The notes under the pieces were generated by a model. That model saw only the letters and a list, made by a program, of their open reading frames with translations. It did not search any database and was not told the origin of the DNA. This document shows, in pieces, positions 57,399 to 64,000 of a stretch of DNA of 64,000 nucleotides; positions within the stretch are counted from its first letter, which is position 1, and each line of letters begins with the position of its first letter. This DNA is from Marchantia polymorpha subsp. ruderalis (Eukaryota > Streptophyta > Marchantiopsida > Marchantiales > Marchantiaceae). The stretch lies in NCBI GenBank assembly GCA_037833965.1, contig AP031352.1, positions 7,296,501-7,360,500 on the forward strand. Reading direction: 5' to 3'. The translations under genes and the position numbers were made by a program.

Positions 57399-59100
57399 CT
57401 GCCCTCGACTCTAGGCAATCACGAGTACTTCGGGGCCCGGTCCTGGTCCTGTCACAAGGCATGAATCGGCGCACAGTAAGGTAAAACTGTAGTGTCGAAG
57501 CAATTTCATGCTCTTGACAAAAGAAACACAAAATTGCCTAGTCGTAGTAAGAGCATGTTCACACCAAAATGCTCTGCAAATACAGTGAAATATAGGAGCA
57601 GGAACAAGAAAAATGTGGTTTCGGCTGAACCATAATCATAAGAACAAATAACCCCGAATCAAATGTAAACTCCAGTTGACGAGGAGCAATGAGAAAGCAG
57701 ATTATTGCCCAAGCTTGTACCCAATATACCTCCAAGTACCAAGTTGTGTATTTCCGAATAGAGCTGCAAACGTCGAATCGTAGTAGTGCAGAGCACAAAT
57801 CGAAACCAGATATTGGAGTTGGACTATGGTAGAAGAGAGTTAGCGATGTATCGGACCGGAGTTGTATGAACCGTAAGTAAGGAGTAGAACCAAATAGTTC
57901 TGATCGAGTAAATTGTAGAGATGTGGAAATTGTACCTGTCGTACAGAGTTAATATATCTGCCCGATGGAGGGGCTGCTCGTGCTAATTCTGGTCAGGGAG
58001 AGAAGCATACCGGGGTTAAATAGATTCGAAGTCGATACCCAGTACAGTCTACAGTCAATCCCTTGGTTTTTGGCTTTTCTCAGTCAAAAGAAAATCTCAT
58101 CAATGAAATGCAGGCCCATATGCTATCACTCTGACAGGACACCATAATCTCGAGACCTGAATCGTTTGAACAGCCTCGTTGACTTCATCGATAACCGTAC
58201 CGGCTGGCAGTTAAGACGAGCACATAATTATGCTTCTGTCCGTTGGGTTTCCTCACGAAGTGGCACCCTGTTTGTTGACGGGATGCGCGTGCATCAGGAC
58301 ACACGCGCATTTGAAGTCCAAGGATCCTGGAAGCAGTGACTTAGTTTGATGATCGTGTTCAAGGGGAAGGTAGAGGGAGGAACATCACCTTAAAGCTGAA
58401 TAGAGCCGCATGCATGCCGCAGCTTCAAACGGATAGGACTTTGAAGAGCTAGAAAGACTGAGGTGGGAGCATCTACAGGAGCAATTGTAGGAACCACTGG
58501 TGCTGATACTCCTGCCAACCAGTTGCGGAGTTGCACTCGGATCTGCAGCAATGCCGATGCCCCCGATGGCATCTGAGTTAGTGTTGTGGGGAGGTTTACA
58601 TTGTTCCCCAGGCTATTCGCTCTGAAGGTCCTCGCTTGATGTTTGGGATGTCCTCTCCTCGTTTGACTTTTCGAGTTTCTCGATGCTCATACGCCGAGTT
58701 CTCATCACGAGGCTGGTCAACATTTGAATGGACTGGCTCTCGACCTCTAATCCGAGCGTACTACACTTCCAACTCGATGCCACATTTTACGAGATTATGC
58801 AAGTGGCGAAGCGTTTTTTTCTGAACAGTTCGGCTTGATCGGAAGCACGCCGAGGACATAACTCTCATTCGAAATCCCGTGAAACGTTCCAAGCTCATTG
58901 GGTTCTCCGTCTCCACATGCCGTTGATAAAGAGTTGGCTCTTCATCACCCTTTGCATGTCTACGGAGGTGCGGTTGAAACAGCGCATGTCAAGGAAGGAC
59001 TTCATCTCAACTCGAAATATCTCTTTCTGAAAAGCGAAAAGCTGGGCATCACTTCTGGAATTCCACTTTCGCAGCTTCGGCACGTCATCATTATCTTCTC

Positions 59101-59757
59101 TCACCTAATAAGGCTTCCTCCTACAAGTTTACTAAACCAATCAGCACCCGTGGTGAGAGTGTGGTGCCCCGCTCTGTCTCTGATGTGATGAGCTCGGAGA
59201 TCCCTATAGCGTTTCTTTGTGTCACGTGATGCGACGTAGTTGAAGCTAACTCCAATTTTGGACCTCCAAAGACATTTCAAACATGTATATTCGTAAACTT
59301 TAGACGGTGTAATCTCATGCTTTTCCTCTCTGCAACTCGAAACACAAAATCCAGGACCGTCATCGATCTCAGTTTCAAAGACAGAATCTACGAAGCATCC
59401 CAAGGCCCCACCAGAAGCATCCAGGAGCCTTGGTCCTCGCGTTGAAACAAATTGTATGCGAGCAGCAGTCGGTTGCAATTGGTTAAAAGCTAATGCGCCA
59501 GTCTGTAATGGATTACATATAACAGTCGGAGGGACATGAACAACAGTAGGGAACAGAACAGAACAGAGCGATAGGAAAGTGAGGCAACGAAGTTCATCCT
59601 TGGTAACGTCAATGTGTTCACGTGCAAACCGAATAGTAGGAAAAGGGACAACGTGAGAGGTATCAGGAAAGAAGAATGGAGACTGGAAGGTGCAGATACA
59701 AGAGCCCTCGAAGTTGGATCCGGTTACTATAGCAACATCTTCCAACAAATCTGTCAT
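59101..59757 (-). CDS. Hypothetical protein, 218 residues
   Basis: The longest unexplained ATG frame in the intergenic DNA. It has a hydrophobic patch (CLTFLSLCSVLF) near residue 60 and a CLKCLW pair near 160. I do not recognise it. A frame of this length is unusual in DNA of this composition but not impossible by chance. There is no codon or homology support. Confidence 0.3.
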   Translation of the reverse strand: MTDLLEDVAIVTGSNFEGSCICTFQSPFFFPDTSHVVPFPTIRFAREHIDVTKDELRCLTFLSLCSVLFPTVVHVPPTVICNPLQTGALAFNQLQPTAARIQFVSTRGPRLLDASGGALGCFVDSVFETEIDDGPGFCVSSCREEKHEITPSKVYEYTCLKCLWRSKIGVSFNYVASRDTKKRYRDLRAHHIRDRAGHHTLTTGADWFSKLVGGSLIR

Positions 59758-60426
59758 GGTTTCTGTGAGATGGGTACTCTTCTGTAGTCACCAAACGTTA
59801 GAAAGACTTGTATTGCATTGTGCATAGACCTGAAAGCTGAACTAGCTACAACTTTGGTGAGTAGTGCCGTGATCAAATAATCATTGACAATCAAGGTCAA
59901 ATTCCAAGGTGCTAATAAGCTTTAGCTTTATCCAGAATCGAATCAGCCAACACTGACTCCGATTTAAGGCCTACGGGCCTTTTGTTCTACAATTTTGGAC
60001 TTCAACAACAGCCGGATCTGCATGTTGGTACCATGAGAACGACAACGGACTCAACTCCATGATATGACTACCATCGAGTTACCACTAAGATGCCAATTAA
60101 AGCACATAACATGGAACAACCATTTCTGAAGAATTCGGAAAAAATAGTCCTGCCCAATTTTGAATGGTGGCTATAGGTCCGGCGTGAGAATGAGAAGATT
60201 GGATAGGCTTCTTACAACAAACCTCTGGATTTAGCAATCACGCAAAACAACCTTTAGGTCTTGTACACGTTCAATCTCGGAATCTCCCTATTGGAAGAGT
60301 TTCCACCCGCAGCTCCAGCATGTTTCAAGTTTAAGCAAATATGGAAACCAAATAAGTGAATCAAATCATAATAAGTCTTTCATTCTTCACGAGGTGTATA
60401 GAGATGAGAGGCAACAGTATTTAGTT

Positions 60427-60477
60427 GTATGCTGGGCCCCAGCATACTCCTCTACCCCAGCAGCTGGGGTAGAGGAG
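60427..60477. repeat. Overlapping pair of perfect palindromes
   Basis: The first is 60427-60447: arms GTATGCTGGG around a single C. The second is 60447-60477: 15-bp arms CTCCTCTACCCCAGC around a single A. Both are perfect and share one base. Confidence 0.95.
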
Positions 60478-62062
60478 GCCTTTAGTTCAATTCTGCCAAC
60501 CCGGTTCACCTCAAATCAGTTACATAAATAATTACACGCCACAGAAAAATTAACCAGCATCTGAATTGTGGACATTTCACTCTCTTCTTGGTATGAGTGA
60601 CTCAACCGACCGGAACTTCAGTCAGCTGATCAGAACACCGTTATTGACAGAAAACGGATTGCATTCTCAAAATGAAGTAAGTACATCGTTCAACCATTCT
60701 GGAAAGAGGATACGGAGAGCTCAAACATTCGGATTAGCGGTGCTCCACAAATCCACATTTGATTGTATGAGATCCATGTCTGACAACCTTTACTCCAGTC
60801 AGACTTCACACCGCTCACACCCTGTCACACAACGGTCAAAACGGCTTCTGCAACAAGGAACTCGTGGAGAGAAACTTCAGAATCTGTAAAAGTCACCGCA
60901 CTCCAGTAGGTCTAGCAAAACAGCACCGTTTCCGAATCAGATAATTCAGACAACTCGTCAGAAACTTTTTGTTGCCCCGTCGAGAACTTGGCTGCTCTTT
61001 GCATCTGAGGTTGGTAACCACCTCGTCGAAAATGTGCAGAAAGAGCTGCTCCAAAGACAACCTGATATCTGCGACGGCAATAAAACCAGCGGCAAGTGGA
61101 CTTGCAAGGTGTAGTTTCGGGCTCACTGGAGCCATCACATCACCTGGTCCCAATTCCACATCAGAGGATATGAATGTCGCGAAAGGAGCAGACATATCTC
61201 GGTTTTTCAGATCTTGTCGCTTCTTCGATTCACGTCAGACATGTGATGTTCAACAGATGATAGACAGTCATCTATCTAGCTCACTCGGACAACTGCGATC
61301 GAAAGGGAAAGAAGGAACCGATCCAGCCCGCCATCCGAAGACTGCAGATGAGAACGGACGAGCCTGTCGTATCGTCAATATCAAACGTAAGTAAGCCAGC
61401 TTTCTGACGGAAACCATGGCAACAGCGAAAGCACATATTTAAGAGTGTTCAGAAAACGACCAATGAAATACCTCGATCTTGCCCTTGTCGCTCGCTTGTG
61501 GCTGGGCGCTCTGATCTGTCCATCTCCTCCCACAGTATGCCAACGCAGAAGATTCGCGGGCCAACGTGGACACAAATCACGACTTCTCGTCACACCTGGT
61601 TGGAATTGTGTTCAAACTTCGACCTGCGGCGATCGATTCTCTGAACACTTTATAGACGAAGATCGACCAGAGAGGGCCCGACTTCAGACCCTTGGAGCAC
61701 AGACCATCCTCATCCGTTCAAGTGGAAGGACGCTCGTCCGCCACCTTCGACCACTCGAGTGAGATTGTCTCTTCCCTTCCCGCTAGCTACTCTTTCCTGG
61801 GACCGATTGACAGCTTAACTTTCTATGTTGGCTGCTGCCGACGATGAGTCTTGCAGCAATAATCGAACATCTGTTTCTTGTGAATTTATCACCATTTGTA
61901 TCTCATGGCATCGTTCCGACTTTCGATCGTCAGAGTCTGCTCGCCACTTGCGGCCTTTTTGAAATTCGAAGGACGTTGTGAGAGATCGGAGTATGCGATT
62001 GAATTGTCTGACGGCTCGTTGACGGTCTTCTTTGCCAGATTTGAGATTGAAAATGCGTGTCT

Positions 62063-62070
62063 TATATAAG
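62063..62070 (+). promoter_or_regulatory. TATA box of LFS-like copy 2
   Basis: TATATAAG begins 65 nt before the ATG at 62128. Initiation about 30 nt downstream would leave a leader of about 35 nt. It is a good consensus in a fitting position. Confidence 0.6.
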
Positions 62071-62127
62071 TTCGTCCTGTCGTATGATGACTTCTACTTG
62101 CAGTCTCTGGTCTAGACGATCGAAGTC

Positions 62128-62622
62128 ATGGAGGAGGTCGGCACGACGAAATGGAGAGGGGAAATCAGAGAAACCATTAATGTTCCAATCGAAGAGGCAT
62201 GGAAAATTTTCGGTAATTTTTGCGACTATAAGAACATTGTGCCCCAGTGCAAGGAGGAGCTGATCGAAGGCGAGAGGAACGCGGTCAATTGCGTCAAAAG
62301 GATCACCACCACCGCTCTTGACGGATCGGACAGAATCGAAACATCGACCGAACGTGTGGTCGAGAGGGACGATGGCAATTACATTCTTGGCTGCGTCATG
62401 CTCGAAAACACTTTTAACTTCGTCAATTTTGCACGACGTCTCCACCTGGTGCCGGGAGTGCACAGATCCACTGTCGTGCAATGGTCGGTAGAGTTGGATT
62501 CCATGCCTGGAGAATCGGAGGCCTCTGTCATATCCTTGCTCACCGACTCGTTGAGAACGACGATCAAAACGGCTGAATCTTACTATGCCCAACACAAATA
62601 TTCTCCGGCAGCTCTCACTTGA
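62128..62622 (+). CDS. LFS-like SRPBCC (Bet v1 fold) ligand-binding protein, copy 2
   Basis: A single exon of 164 residues from ATG at 62128. It shows the family order KWRGEI, VPIEEAWKIFGNFCD (about 19-33), EGERNAVNCVKRI, MLENTFNFVNF, VVQWSVELDSMPGE and a C-terminal helix with TIKTAESYYAQH. Compared with 54543-55016 it keeps VPIEEAW, FCD, EGERN and MLEN, but the region after EGERN is longer and the remainder is diverged. It is preceded by a TATA box at 62063-62070. A small cytosolic protein with a hydrophobic pocket is expected; the ligand is unknown. The Gly-Cys-Ile-Arg pattern of lachrymatory-factor synthases is changed to Asn-Cys-Val-Lys here. Confidence 0.85.
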   Translation: MEEVGTTKWRGEIRETINVPIEEAWKIFGNFCDYKNIVPQCKEELIEGERNAVNCVKRITTTALDGSDRIETSTERVVERDDGNYILGCVMLENTFNFVNFARRLHLVPGVHRSTVVQWSVELDSMPGESEASVISLLTDSLRTTIKTAESYYAQHKYSPAALT

Positions 62623-64000
62623 TCTCCCTTCAAGCTCTTGTTCCATCCAGTCCAAATTCGACCAGTAGATTGAGATACTCTGGTTTTAGACTGTGACAAC
62701 TCTCAGTATCAAATCGAGAGCGTCAGTGTCATTCACATCAGAGTACAATCAGTGCCTTGCCTTGTCTCTTCTCAGCGAATCTAGAGCTTTATTGTCAGAA
62801 GTACTTCCGTTTCCCTTTCATATAAAATATGACATACTATGTGTTATAATAACATTATGAATATAATGACCCTATAATAACCGCGTAGCCTTATATAAAC
62901 TTAGAAGGTCCTCAAGCCTACAGGTGACTCTAGTTACATACACTTATCTCTCCTTTCCGAGTAGGCCTAAATTTTCACGCTTTCTGTTGTTTCTCGACAT
63001 TGGATGTTGATGTTACGCATCTTTACTTACTCTTCTTCATTCTTGTCCAATAAGAAGATTCTTTTCTCTGCTACACCATATCTATGCATTCACTTTTTTC
63101 CACTTTTTCTTAAATTTTTTCTTTTCATTTGCAACGTTTCCTTTATTTGACTTCTAAATGTTTCTTGATCTTATGATAACGAGAAGTATATCTGCATGTG
63201 TTTCTTGTTTTCTCATGTTTGATCGATTTGTAAAGAATTATTTTTTATTAAACACCAATTTATTCTTCTTGCTTCATAGTTTACATTAAAAAATAAAATG
63301 CTCATATTGGATGTAAATTTTATTGGTTTGTCTAATTTTAAGTTTTATTTTATCTCGAAATTAGATGTAAACTTGATAACAATAAATTTCAGATATACAA
63401 AGTTGAATTTAGTATCGTAAAATGATTTAGTGATAAAACTTCCAAAATTTTTAAAAAATGACTTTTTATAAGCATCTAACATTATTTTTATTTCTATATT
63501 GTTAACATATCACTCAGCTCCTTTATCAATAAAACTAACGATGTTGGTATCTTTATGCATATGAGCTTCAGTTTCTTCACAACAATAAAGTATGTCTAAA
63601 GTTGGCAATAGCATTACTTTAGTTACAGTTTGCTCTCATGAACTTGTAAAAGCGTCAAATTTTTACAGAAATTATTCAGTTTTCTATAATCATTCAATAA
63701 GCTCAACATATTCCATATTGATATGGATATATTATGCTACTGCTGGTTTTGCAATCCATATACACTATTACTTCCTTAGGGTTACCATTTACCTTATGAA
63801 TAAATATTCTAGTTTGAAGCTTACAGTAGCTACAACAATTTAGAATGTGTTTGATGTATATTTATACTGTCTTCATCAAGGATGTGAAAAAATGTGAGAT
63901 CTATTGTTAAATATCTAGAAAGAAATGAATGAACTACATGTATCATCAAGGTTTTTATCTAATTGAAAATATATGCATTTTTTTCATTAAAAAACAAAAA
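62623..64000. other. AT-rich 3' flank to window end
   Basis: No gene recognised. Base composition becomes very A/T-rich after about 63000. The 83-codon frame at 63592-63843 is low in information and not supported. Confidence 0.5.

Larger units (their letters stand above)
55017..62056. other. Intergenic region between the two LFS-like genes
   Basis: No confidently supported gene. Minus frames at 59757-59101 (218 codons) and 57398-57045 (117 codons) begin with ATG and are listed as hypothetical. A possible spliced plus-strand gene lies at about 60593-61762: ATG at 60593 is followed by a strong donor, GAAGTAAGT, at 60680-60688, and CCCACAG at 61530-61536 is a good acceptor; the intervening exons are unclear. 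A striking double palindrome lies at 60427-60477. Confidence 0.45.

Noticed and set aside
60593..61762. A possible multi-exon plus-strand gene joining frames near 60593, 60969 and 61445
   Set aside because: Good donor and acceptor signals exist, but no consistent exon chain or recognisable protein could be built.

Overview
The window looks like nuclear DNA of a land plant, most likely a bryophyte and perhaps a liverwort of the Marchantia type. The organism call is an inference. It rests on plant families (plastid fibrillin, remorin, Alfin-type protein, lachrymatory-factor-synthase-like Bet v1 proteins), short GT-AG introns, a eukaryotic tRNA-Asp, a U6 snRNA relic, and an LRR-Roc-COR protein of a kind I associate with bryophytes. 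Genes are sparse, with about eight convincing protein-coding loci in 64 kb, and the intergenic DNA is AT-rich and carries decayed DNA transposons.

Layout: 136-4978 (+) is a three-exon LRR-Roc-COR gene, complete except for one in-frame TAG at codon 95. From 5828 to 19025 lies a large inverted duplication: two arms of about 4.4 kb around a 4.3 kb spacer. Each arm carries an eight-exon acid-lipase-type gene whose N-terminus is separated from the hydrolase core by a long Pro/Ser/Gly-rich, cell-wall-like segment. The right copy (15482-18593, +) splices to an intact 706-residue reading frame. The left copy (6058-9169, -) is a pseudogene with two independent frame lesions, one of them a template-switch-like hairpin mutation. 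The spacer holds an intronless Alfin-N-domain gene without a PHD finger, two more degraded copies of the lipase upstream region, and scrambled GC-rich modules.

22787-24438 (+) is a four-exon plastid fibrillin (FBN6/PAP8 type). From 24.4 to 47.3 kb I find no convincing gene. That stretch holds two 983-bp TA-flanked inverted-repeat DNA elements (one with a pogo/CENP-B-type helix-turn-helix relic), a U6 pseudogene with a fold-back at its 5' end, a three-copy 253-bp tandem array, several strong hairpins, and weak protein-like fragments.

47326-50315 (+) is a six-exon remorin with a long disordered N-terminal region. A tRNA-Asp(GTC) lies at 53607-53678 (-). Two intronless LFS-like (SRPBCC/Bet v1) genes lie about 7 kb apart in divergent orientation (54543-55016, - and 62128-62622, +).

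The genes do not form a pathway. The notable biology is structural: the lipase/proline-rich fusion, the inverted duplication with one dead arm, and several footprints of hairpin-templated DNA synthesis. Splice junctions were set by eye from GT-AG signals, frame continuity and family alignment from memory; none has transcript support here.
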